Source of the DNA: Chloroflexota bacterium
Lineage (GTDB): Bacteria > Chloroflexota > Dehalococcoidia > Lucifugimonadales > Lucifugimonadaceae
Length of the DNA: 8,720 nt
Reading direction: 5' to 3'
NCBI GenBank assembly: GCA_016189845.1
Contig: JACPRT010000026.1
Span: 1-8,720 of the forward strand
This document shows positions 1-5,345 of this stretch, in pieces. Every line of letters begins with the position of its first letter. Within the stretch, counting starts at the first letter, position 1. Made by a program: the position numbers and the translations under genes. The notes beneath the pieces were generated by a model. It saw nothing but the letters and a program-made list of their open reading frames with translations. It was not told where the DNA came from and did not search any database.

Positions 1-374
1 CCGCGATACAGGACGCCGGAAAGGCGGTGCACCCTGCATATGTGGAAGGCCAGATGCAGGGCGGCGCAGTCCAGGGCATCGGCTGGGTCCTCAACGAGGA
101 GTACTACATGACCGATCAGGGGGTCATGGCGAACTCGAGCTTCCTCGATTACAGGATGCCCACGGCTCTCGACTTGCCGATGATCGAGACGATCATCGTG
201 GAGGTGCCCAGCCCGCTGCATCCGTTCGGCGTGCGTGGCGTGGCCGAAGTGCCGCTCGCACCACCGCTCGGCGCAGTGCCAAACGCTCTACACAACGCTA
301 CCGGTGTGCGGTTCCTCGTTCAGCCGATCAAGCCAGGACGAATACTCGAGGCGCTCGGCAAGAACGGCTCATAG
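1..374 (+). CDS. Xanthine dehydrogenase family molybdopterin-binding subunit, C-terminal fragment
   Basis: The frame is open from base 3 to a TAG stop at 372-374, giving 123 residues with the N-terminus outside the window. The fragment has the typical end of the large Mo-cofactor subunit of molybdenum hydroxylases (xanthine dehydrogenase, aldehyde oxidase, CoxL-like). GQMQGGAVQGIGW lies at fragment residues 16-28. The GVRGVAE segment (76-82) carries the conserved glutamate, Glu82, which in characterised family members acts as the active-site base beside molybdenum. PNAL and the closing GRILEAL follow. The usual glycine just before that glutamate is alanine here (GVAE instead of GVGE), a mild change. 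The family hydroxylates heterocycles, aldehydes or CO with water as the oxygen source and works with FAD and 2Fe-2S subunits. Which substrate cannot be decided, because the residues that separate CoxL from other types lie upstream. It ends 17 nt from the convergent hydrolase gene. Confidence 0.93.
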   Translation, partial: AIQDAGKAVHPAYVEGQMQGGAVQGIGWVLNEEYYMTDQGVMANSSFLDYRMPTALDLPMIETIIVEVPSPLHPFGVRGVAEVPLAPPLGAVPNALHNATGVRFLVQPIKPGRILEALGKNGS

Positions 375-391
375 GCAGGCGCCTTCGCTCC

Positions 392-1159
392 CTATCGGGA
401 ATTCTTCTCGATGAACGCCAGGGCCCGCTGCCAGGCGTCGTCGCACTCCTGCTTGAAATCGGTGAACCGCCGGTCGAAGAACGAGTGCGGCGCCCCCGGG
501 TAGACGTGGAAGTCGTGCATGGCCCCGGCGGTGGCCAGCGCCTTTCGGAACTTGTCGACTTCTTCGACCGGAATTCCCTGATCTGCGCCGCCCATGAGCC
601 CGAGGATCGGGCACTCGATGTCCTTGACCCGGTCGATGACGGGCGGGGTTCCATCGCGTTGGAGACGGGTTGGATGCCCGTAGAAGCCTATCGCCCCCTT
701 CAGGCCATGCCCCGCCGTCGCCTGGATCCACGAGTTCGATCCGCCAAAGCAGAATCCCACCGTAAATACCGGACGGTTCGCGTTGCCCTGGCCCTTTCGA
801 AGCTCGGCGACCGCAACGCTGACGTCCGCATTGATCTGGTCGATGCGCGTCTTCGCAACGTGTTCCTGATACACGAAGCTTTCGTCTCGCTTGCCGACAC
901 CCGCAGTCCGGCCGAAGTAATCGATCGCGATCGAGTCGTGGCCGCGCTCGGCAAACCGCACCGCCAGCTCCTCGTAGAAGCGGAACAGGCCACGGACGTC
1001 AGGAAGCACCACGACCCCCGGGCTGCCCGGGCGGCCTCCGCTCGCTCGAAACGCTGCGAACTTCGTGCCGTCGCTTGAGGTGAGAGCCAGGTCCTTCGTG
1101 TCGACGGCTGCTCCAGAAATCGGCGGGATTGGTGGTCGTGAATCGTATGGAACGCACAT
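392..1159 (-). CDS. Dienelactone hydrolase family protein
   Basis: This is a 255-residue alpha/beta hydrolase. It carries the cysteine nucleophile elbow GFCFGG (Cys137), the acid in GGADQGIP (Asp193) and the base in APHSFFD (His225). This Cys-Asp-His order is that of dienelactone hydrolase (carboxymethylenebutenolidase), which opens dienelactones in chlorocatechol and related aromatic ring-cleavage pathways. The strand corresponding to the classical QEIFG segment, whose glutamate primes the cysteine, reads LPDVRGL here with Asp54. That may alter the activation mechanism or the substrate. The ATG at 1157-1159 is supported by GGGAGGA (1165-1171, minus strand) 5 nt upstream. The protein looks cytoplasmic, with no signal peptide. 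The gene lies 78 nt behind the FAD oxidoreductase on the same strand and probably shares its transcript. The broad family also includes carboxylesterases and other small-ester hydrolases, so the exact substrate is unknown. Confidence 0.92.
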   Translation of the reverse strand: MCVPYDSRPPIPPISGAAVDTKDLALTSSDGTKFAAFRASGGRPGSPGVVVLPDVRGLFRFYEELAVRFAERGHDSIAIDYFGRTAGVGKRDESFVYQEHVAKTRIDQINADVSVAVAELRKGQGNANRPVFTVGFCFGGSNSWIQATAGHGLKGAIGFYGHPTRLQRDGTPPVIDRVKDIECPILGLMGGADQGIPVEEVDKFRKALATAGAMHDFHVYPGAPHSFFDRRFTDFKQECDDAWQRALAFIEKNSR

Positions 1160-1237
1160 GCCGGTCCTCCCGAGTTGCCAGTGGATGCCGCAAAGATAGC
1201 ATCGGGGGCGAATACCGCGCCCGCGACGGAGTCACGG

Positions 1238-2386
1238 CTAAAGCCGGAAGCGGCGCCAGTCTATCTCGAACTTTTCCTTGGCCCGGAAGCCTTTCCGCGA
1301 CGGCTGCTCAAAGGTGACGCGCGGCCTGCCGGCAGCAAGGAAATCACCGGTCACGCGACCGGCCTCTCGGCCCGAATACGCGATGAAGCAGTAGCCCTGT
1401 CCCTGAAACCGAGCCGGCTCCGCGTCGCCTGCAGCAGCGGCGACGTTACGCCCCGCTACTTCGCCTTCGCGAGAAGCGAAGACCCCGGCCTTGGGAAGAG
1501 GGCGGCCGTTGGCCATCATCACGACATTGACGTCGCCGATGGCGAAGACCCCCGGGTGCTGCGTCTCGAGAGTAGCGGGGTCAACGCCGACCCACGGCTT
1601 GCCGCCCGTCAACCCAGATTCGGCGACAACTCGCGCGACACGATGTGTTGGTACCGTGACCATGAGGTCGGCGTCGATTGACGATCCGTCGGTGAACGTG
1701 GCCGACCCGCCGTCCCTTGCCACCTCTTTGACGGCGGCGTTCGGATGGAGTTGTATGCCCCGGCTGGCCAGGTCCGCGGCCACGCACGCGCTGGCCTCAG
1801 GGCCCGCAACTGGAATTGGCGCCGGCTCGGGCGTGTAGAGGTCCATCTCGATTTTCGAGGAAACGCCGGCCCGCTTGAATGCCCAGCGCAGGATCATCGC
1901 AGCCTCGAAGGGAGCCGGCGGGCACTTGTACGGCAGGCTGGAGACGGCGATGACGACTCTGCCCCTTCGGAATCCGCGGACGGCCCGCCGGAGCCGTCTG
2001 GCCGTCTCGAGGTTGTAGAAGGAATGCGCGACCAAGGAGTTCGGGACCGCATCCCAGTCATATTCGGCTCCGAGGGCCAGGACGAGATAGTCGAAGCCGT
2101 GTACCCCGGCGTCGGTCGTAACCGATTTGCCTTGCAGGTCGATCGACCGGATCTCCTCCTGGATGTAGCTCACGCCACGGTTGGCCAGCTGCCCGAGCGA
2201 GCGGCTCGCCTTCGACGCTTCCTTTTCTCCGACGACCAGGAGCGGCAAGGACGCGCCGATGTGGGTCCGTGCCTGGCGATCGATCAGCGTCACATCGTGG
2301 CCGGCGGGCAACAGCGATCGGGCGGTGATGGCGGCCCGGACTCCGCCGAATCCGCCCCCGAGGACCAGCACTTTCTTTCCAGGCAT
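1238..2386 (-). CDS. NAD(P)/FAD-dependent oxidoreductase, sulfide:quinone reductase-like
   Basis: The 382-residue flavoprotein opens with a Rossmann FAD-binding motif, GGGFGG at 10-15, and the ribose-binding acid in LIDR (Asp36). The second flavin motif is VFAIGDVN (280-287). A single cysteine in LPYKCPPAPFEA (Cys155) sits where sulfide:quinone reductases and flavocytochrome c sulfide dehydrogenases keep a redox cysteine next to the flavin. A partner cysteine is not obvious; the candidates are Cys201 and the one in GYCFIAY near the C-terminus. I therefore call it SQR-like rather than SQR. It could equally be a type-II NADH dehydrogenase-like or other quinone- or sulfur-linked reductase. No transmembrane helix is seen; family members attach peripherally to the membrane. 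The start ATG (2384-2386) has GGGAAGGA (2396-2403, minus strand) 9 nt upstream. The dienelactone hydrolase gene follows after 78 nt, so the two are probably co-transcribed. Confidence 0.88.
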   Translation of the reverse strand: MPGKKVLVLGGGFGGVRAAITARSLLPAGHDVTLIDRQARTHIGASLPLLVVGEKEASKASRSLGQLANRGVSYIQEEIRSIDLQGKSVTTDAGVHGFDYLVLALGAEYDWDAVPNSLVAHSFYNLETARRLRRAVRGFRRGRVVIAVSSLPYKCPPAPFEAAMILRWAFKRAGVSSKIEMDLYTPEPAPIPVAGPEASACVAADLASRGIQLHPNAAVKEVARDGGSATFTDGSSIDADLMVTVPTHRVARVVAESGLTGGKPWVGVDPATLETQHPGVFAIGDVNVVMMANGRPLPKAGVFASREGEVAGRNVAAAAGDAEPARFQGQGYCFIAYSGREAGRVTGDFLAAGRPRVTFEQPSRKGFRAKEKFEIDWRRFRL

Positions 2387-2475
2387 GGCGTTACGTCCTT
2401 CCCGTCGGTTTCAGTAACAAGGTTGTACCATTGCGGCGCCCCCGCCGTCACGGCTTCGCTGCGGATTGGAGAGCC
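2387..2475. promoter_or_regulatory. Divergent intergenic region between FAD oxidoreductase and MetE-like gene
   Basis: This 89-nt gap between two divergent genes must hold promoters for both. Its AT-richer core (about 2411-2433) contains the imperfect inverted repeat GTAACAA (2414-2420) / TTGTAC (2423-2428), whose arms match apart from one extra A. On the minus strand TACAAC (2422-2427) is a possible -10 hexamer for the oxidoreductase gene; no convincing -35 was found. TTGTACCATTG (2423-2433) matches 10 of 11 bases of the operator-like TTGTAACATTG at 4476-4486. A shared regulator is possible but unproven. Confidence 0.45.
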
Positions 2476-3549
2476 ATGCCGACTTCGCCTTCGACCCTTC
2501 CCGTTCTCCCTACCAGCGTCATCGGTAGCCACGGCCTTCCCGGATGGATGTATTCGGCCCTGGAAATGATCGACTCCGGCAGATTCGGGCCGACCGATGA
2601 GCGAGAGCTTTTCGACGATGCGGTCAACATGGCCATCAGGGACCAGGAACGAGCGGGCGTGGACATCATCTCCGACGGCGAGATGAAGCGCTGGAAGTTC
2701 GTGCAAAGCTTCTACCGGCGTATGACAGGTCTGCAGGCACAGGGCCCGCTCCGCAAGCTTGGCCCGGAAGGATACGACTCCGTACCGCGGTACCAGGCGA
2801 CCGAGCGAATCAAGGCGCCGCAGGGACTCGGCATTGTCGACGAATTCAACTTCCTGAAGCAACACGCCACGCATCGGTTGAAGGCGACCTGCCCGGGGCC
2901 GGTGACGATCTCGATCCACATCCGCGAGCGGCCGAGCGTTTACCGGGACCGGCTGGAGCTTGCCAACGAGTTCGTCGACGTCATAAACACGGAATTAAAG
3001 GCTCTGGTTGCGGCCGGGGCGGACTACGTCCAGATCGACGAGCCGTCGCATTCGATCATCGGTGGGTCCGCAGAGGACTACGTGGATCTCTACAACCGCT
3101 GCGTGCGCGGCGTGCGGGCGAGGATCGCCCTCCATATCTGTTTCGGCAACCTCGCCAGCCGCGCCCGGTTCGAGAGGACCTACGCGCCGCTGTTCCCCGC
3201 GATCATGGATGCCAGGGCGGACGAGTTGGTATTCGAGTTCGCGAACCGGGAGATGCGTGAGGTCGAGCTTGCGAGCCAGATAACGGAGAAATTCGATCTG
3301 GGGGCAGGCGTGGTCGACGTCAAGAGCTTCCACCAGGAACCGCCCGAGCTCGTCGCATCGCGTATTCGGAAGGTCCTGGACCACGCCCCCGCGGAACGCG
3401 TCCGGATCGTCCCGGATTGCGGGTTCTTCACCGTCCCTCGCTGGCTCTGCGTCTCCAAGCTCACCAACATGGTGGCGGGGACCATGATCGTCCGCTCAGA
3501 AGTCGAACGAGGGTCCCGCCGCGGCCCTCGACGGCGGCAGCGGGTCTGA
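2476..3549 (+). CDS. MetE C-terminal-domain-like (cobalamin-independent) zinc methyltransferase
   Basis: The protein is 357 residues if it starts at ATG 2476. The frame is open 15 codons further to a TTG at 2431, but the extension is Arg-rich and has no support. GGAG at 2467-2470 region is a weak and closely spaced ribosome site for the ATG. The fold is that of the catalytic half of cobalamin-independent methionine synthase: TSVIGSHGLP near the N-terminus, SDGEM (66-70), QIDEPS (186-191), and all four zinc-ligand positions, namely His220 and Cys222 in HICFGN, Glu254 in VFEFANRE, and Cys315 in PDCGF. It lacks the N-terminal half of full MetE (about 750 residues). The IHSP segment next to the active site in MetE reads VKSF here (282-285), as in many uncharacterised COG0620 members. 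Zinc activation of a thiol for alkyl transfer is therefore expected, but neither donor nor acceptor can be named. Epoxyalkane:coenzyme M transferase belongs to the same fold. An Arg-rich tail of about 13 residues follows the conserved end. The phosphatase-like gene begins 22 nt downstream. Confidence 0.88.
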   Translation: MPTSPSTLPVLPTSVIGSHGLPGWMYSALEMIDSGRFGPTDERELFDDAVNMAIRDQERAGVDIISDGEMKRWKFVQSFYRRMTGLQAQGPLRKLGPEGYDSVPRYQATERIKAPQGLGIVDEFNFLKQHATHRLKATCPGPVTISIHIRERPSVYRDRLELANEFVDVINTELKALVAAGADYVQIDEPSHSIIGGSAEDYVDLYNRCVRGVRARIALHICFGNLASRARFERTYAPLFPAIMDARADELVFEFANREMREVELASQITEKFDLGAGVVDVKSFHQEPPELVASRIRKVLDHAPAERVRIVPDCGFFTVPRWLCVSKLTNMVAGTMIVRSEVERGSRRGPRRRQRV

Positions 3550-3571
3550 CCCGGCAGCGGGGCATGAGCCA

Positions 3572-4381
3572 ATGACTGACTTCGATCGCAGGAGGGCCCT
3601 CGAGGCCGCCCTTGCGGCCACCTCGGCGGCATCGGTCGAGCTCATGAAGAGGTTTCGTCCTGCGGGCGGTGAGATCCGCGCCTGGCAGAAGGCACCGGGC
3701 GCTCCCGTCACGGACGCCGACGTGGCATCCGACCGGGCGATCGCCGCCGCCCTCGAGGCAGGCGGAGCGCCGGGTGAGATCCTTTCGGAGGAAGGGCAGG
3801 CAGGCGAGAAAACGGGCGCTGCGCTCACGTGGCTCGTGGATCCCCTGTGTGGGACGCTGCCGTACAGGTACGGGCTCGCGCACTGGGGCATCAACGTGGC
3901 CCTCCGCGATGTCAATTCGCTGGAGATCGCCGTGCTCGCAGTGCCAACCGCGGGCGACGTCTTTCTGGCCGCCCGGGGTCACGGAGTGGCCCGGAACGGG
4001 AACCGCTACACGGCAAGGGCGCCGCACGCGCCTCTATCTGAGGCCGCGGTGTGTGTGGAGATCGACAACGGGAGCGAGTGGCCGATCTATGCGCCCGGCG
4101 TCACTCGTTGGGCGCCGGCCATCGGCGCGATCAACATGTACAGCTCGATCGCATACCCCGCAAGCCAGCTGATTCAGGGTCGGTTGGCGGCGCTCGTCGT
4201 CTATCGCGTGGCGCCGGTCCATGTCGCGGCCGGCGCGTTGCTCGCCGCCGAGCTGGGCCTCCGGGTCTCCGACGTCCGCGGTGCGCCCGTTGACTGGTCC
4301 CAGGACGGCGACCTCCCCAGCCTGGTCATCGGCTGGCCGGAGCACCACGCCGCGCTGATCGAAGCCATTTCCCGCGCTTAA
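3572..4381 (+). CDS. Inositol monophosphatase family protein with altered metal site
   Basis: At 269 residues the length is normal for the IMPase/SuhB/CysQ family of Mg-dependent, Li-sensitive phosphatases. The expected order of motifs is present: VTDADVASDRAI (46-57), ILSEEG (70-75), the signature WLVDPLCGT (87-95), and the late helix APVHVAAGALLAAELG (214-229). Two metal-binding aspartates are replaced. The second Asp of the canonical DPxDGT is Cys93 (codon TGT), and the Asp of the canonical WDxAAG is His217. Glu73/Glu74, Asp90 and Thr95 remain. The family normally hydrolyses inositol phosphates, 3'-phosphoadenosine phosphates or sugar phosphates; with these changes the activity is uncertain and it may be a non-phosphatase relative. 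The start ATG 3572 has only a distant GGGG (3559-3562). The gene follows the MetE-like gene by 22 nt, so coupled expression is likely. A 35-nt inverted repeat lies 15 nt after its TAA. Confidence 0.85.
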   Translation: MTDFDRRRALEAALAATSAASVELMKRFRPAGGEIRAWQKAPGAPVTDADVASDRAIAAALEAGGAPGEILSEEGQAGEKTGAALTWLVDPLCGTLPYRYGLAHWGINVALRDVNSLEIAVLAVPTAGDVFLAARGHGVARNGNRYTARAPHAPLSEAAVCVEIDNGSEWPIYAPGVTRWAPAIGAINMYSSIAYPASQLIQGRLAALVVYRVAPVHVAAGALLAAELGLRVSDVRGAPVDWSQDGDLPSLVIGWPEHHAALIEAISRA

Positions 4382-4396
4382 CGCCGCTCCAGCCCC

Positions 4397-4431
4397 GCCA
4401 GTCTCAACGTACCCGGCTTCCCAAGACTGGC
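4397..4431. repeat. Inverted repeat just after the IMPase-like gene
   Basis: GCCAGTCT (4397-4404) and AGACTGGC (4424-4431) form a perfect 8-bp stem around a 19-nt loop, starting 15 nt after the stop codon. No T-run follows on either strand, so it is not a standard intrinsic terminator. It could stabilise the 3' end of the MetE-like/IMPase-like transcript or assist Rho-dependent ending. The rest of 4382-4470 shows no gene. Confidence 0.55.
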
Positions 4432-4452
4432 TATCAGAGGGTGCGAAGTGGC

Positions 4453-4520
4453 TTGCCAGATGCGTGCCAACCCCCTTGTAACATTGACGCAACATATGTT
4501 ACAAATGTGTTAACTAAATT
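4453..4520 (+). promoter_or_regulatory. AT-rich promoter/operator island upstream of the 58-residue gene
   Basis: This is the most AT-rich stretch of the window. A perfect inverted repeat, TTGTAACAT (4476-4484) / ATGTTACAA (4496-4504), has an 11-nt spacer, so half-site centres are 20 bp apart, two helical turns. This is the geometry expected of an operator for a dimeric helix-turn-helix regulator. The right arm overlaps the 10-bp palindrome AACATATGTT (4491-4500). Candidate sigma-70 elements overlap it: TTGCCA (4453-4458) with TGTAAC (4477-4482) at 18-nt spacing; TTGTAA (4476-4481) with TACAAA (4500-4505) at 18-nt spacing; and TTGACG (4484-4489), for which no good -10 was found. Which pair is used cannot be settled by eye, but any of them would be occluded by a protein on the repeat. 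Confidence 0.6.
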
Positions 4521-4570
4521 TGATTGAGATGCGGTTCCGGTATCCGGGCCCGCAGTTCGAAAGGCCTCCC

Positions 4571-4578
4571 GAGGAGGG
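4571..4578 (+). promoter_or_regulatory. Strong Shine-Dalgarno of the 58-residue gene, possibly sequestered
   Basis: GAGGAGGG ends 6 nt before ATG 4585 and decides this start. Immediately upstream, CCTCC (4565-4569) can pair with GGAGG (4573-4577) around a CGA loop, which would hide the ribosome site in a small hairpin. Whether this affects translation is inference. Confidence 0.75.
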
Positions 4579-4584
4579 ACCAAG

Positions 4585-4761
4585 ATGCTCAACAAAGACA
4601 CCACAGTCGACGCCAGACGGCGAGTGCTGGAGAAGGCCTACGAGGACGCCCTCCGCTACGCGCTGACCTACAGGACCGGATGGAAGGATCTCGAGACCGC
4701 TGCGGCCCGCCTGCGCGCGTTCCGCAACGAGCAGGCCAGCATGACCGCGCTCGCTGCATAG
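4585..4761 (+). CDS. 58-residue helical protein of unknown function
   Basis: The ORF runs from ATG 4585 to TAG 4759-4761. I do not recognise the family. Coding status rests on four observations: a near-consensus Shine-Dalgarno 6 nt upstream, about 84% G/C at third codon positions as in neighbouring genes, an operator-like promoter island upstream, and an intrinsic terminator 18 nt downstream. The unit is therefore monocistronic. After a short polar start (residues 1-10) the protein is almost entirely predicted helix, rich in Arg, Glu and Ala, with leucines and aromatics spaced as in amphipathic helices (Leu15, Tyr19, Leu23, Tyr25, Tyr29, Trp33, Leu36, Leu43, Phe46). Gly32 probably breaks it into two helices. 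It has no cysteine, no membrane segment and no signal peptide. A two-helix hairpin that binds a protein or nucleic acid is conceivable, but no function can be assigned. Confidence 0.72.
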   Translation: MLNKDTTVDARRRVLEKAYEDALRYALTYRTGWKDLETAAARLRAFRNEQASMTALAA

Positions 4762-4779
4762 TTTCCAGAGACCCATACC

Positions 4780-4817
4780 AGAACAGGGGCGGCCTTCGGG
4801 CCCCCCTTTCTGTTCTT
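4780..4817 (+). terminator. Intrinsic terminator with TTCG tetraloop
   Basis: The hairpin GGCC-TTCG-GGCC (4791-4802) is extended by GGG/CCC pairing across an unpaired C at 4790. It is followed by the T-rich TTTCTGTTCTT (4807-4817). An outer pairing AGAACAG (4780-4786) / CTGTTCT (4810-4816) could extend the stem. It lies 18 nt after the 58-residue gene and should end its transcript before the VOC gene. Confidence 0.82.
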
Positions 4818-4857
4818 GACGGTTTTCCCCTGCCGACTTAGCCTTCGCCCGTCTCCG

Positions 4858-4879
4858 GGCCGGCTCGATCGAGTCGGCC
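4858..4879. repeat. 22-bp near-perfect palindrome upstream of the VOC gene
   Basis: The palindrome is centred on CTCGATCGAG (4864-4873), with GGCCG (4858-4862) and CGGCC (4875-4879) as outer arms and a single G/T mismatch pair between. It ends 31 nt before the VOC start codon, in the only space where that gene's promoter or leader can lie (4818-4910). It may be an operator or a leader hairpin. An alternative pairing CGGGCC (4856-4861) / GGCCCG (4882-4887) is also possible. No clear -10/-35 pair was found here. Confidence 0.5.
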
Positions 4880-4910
4880 GTGGCCCGCAACAAGCGCTGA
4901 GGAAACGTAG

Positions 4911-5315
4911 ATGGCTTATCGGATCAACCATATCCACTTGAAATCGGCCGACCCCAAGAAGTCGGCTGACTGGTGGGTCAAGGCGTTCAACTTCAAGATC
5001 GAGAGTGACAACGTCCGGCCATTCGGCGACCGCTTCGTCCGGTGCAAGAGCGAGGACGGCGCGTTGACCGTCAACATCTCGGGCCCGCGAACGGCCGACA
5101 AGTACATGCCCGGTGGCGATGCCGGCGTGCATTTCGGGCTGGAGCATTTTGGCTTCGATTCGACCAATCTCGAGGCAGACATCAAGCGGCTGGAAAGCCT
5201 GGGCGCAAAGCTCCTCGAAGGCCCGATCGTCAACCCCACAGGCGGCCCGCGCATCGCATTCGTCGCGTGCCCGGACGACGTGCGGGTGGAACTGATCGAG
5301 GTGCGCGCGCAGTAG
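4911..5315 (+). CDS. VOC family (glyoxalase/bleomycin-resistance/dioxygenase fold) protein
   Basis: The 134-residue, single-domain protein has the beta-alpha-beta-beta-beta pattern of the vicinal oxygen chelate superfamily, two modules of about 60 residues each. Likely metal ligands occupy the standard places: His7 in the first strand (INHIHLKSADP), His79 opening the second module (LEHFGFD), and Glu127 in the last strand (RVELIEV). The family includes glyoxalase I, extradiol dioxygenases, methylmalonyl-CoA epimerase and antibiotic-binding proteins, and at this length the reaction cannot be chosen. ATG 4911 is supported by GAGGAAA (4899-4905), 5 nt upstream. The gene is preceded by a terminator and a palindrome, so it is probably transcribed on its own. 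It ends 30 nt from the convergent amidase gene. Confidence 0.9.
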   Translation: MAYRINHIHLKSADPKKSADWWVKAFNFKIESDNVRPFGDRFVRCKSEDGALTVNISGPRTADKYMPGGDAGVHFGLEHFGFDSTNLEADIKRLESLGAKLLEGPIVNPTGGPRIAFVACPDDVRVELIEVRAQ

Positions 5316-5345
5316 CCCGGTCCGCGGTAATCAATCCCGGCGCAC

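Noticed and set aside
375..391. Possible bidirectional terminator between convergent genes
   Set aside because: Only a 4-bp stem (TCCC/GGGA) is found at 390-401, inside the hydrolase stop region, with no T-run.
485..1078. 197-codon plus-strand ORF
   Set aside because: It is antisense to the dienelactone hydrolase gene, which has a full catalytic triad and a good Shine-Dalgarno.
1204..1246. Short hairpins near the FAD oxidoreductase stop (GGGCG/CGCCC, and CGGC-TAAA-GCCG)
   Set aside because: The stems are only 4-5 bp with no U-run on the minus strand, and the downstream gene is co-oriented, so a terminator is not supported.
2431..2475. TTG start giving 15 extra residues on the MetE-like protein
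   Set aside because: No ribosome site precedes it, the added residues are Arg-rich and atypical, and it would run through the divergent promoter region. ATG 2476 places the conserved N-terminus at the usual distance.
1745..2569. 274-codon plus-strand ORF
   Set aside because: It lies antisense to the FAD oxidoreductase and runs into the MetE-like gene, with no domain and no ribosome site.
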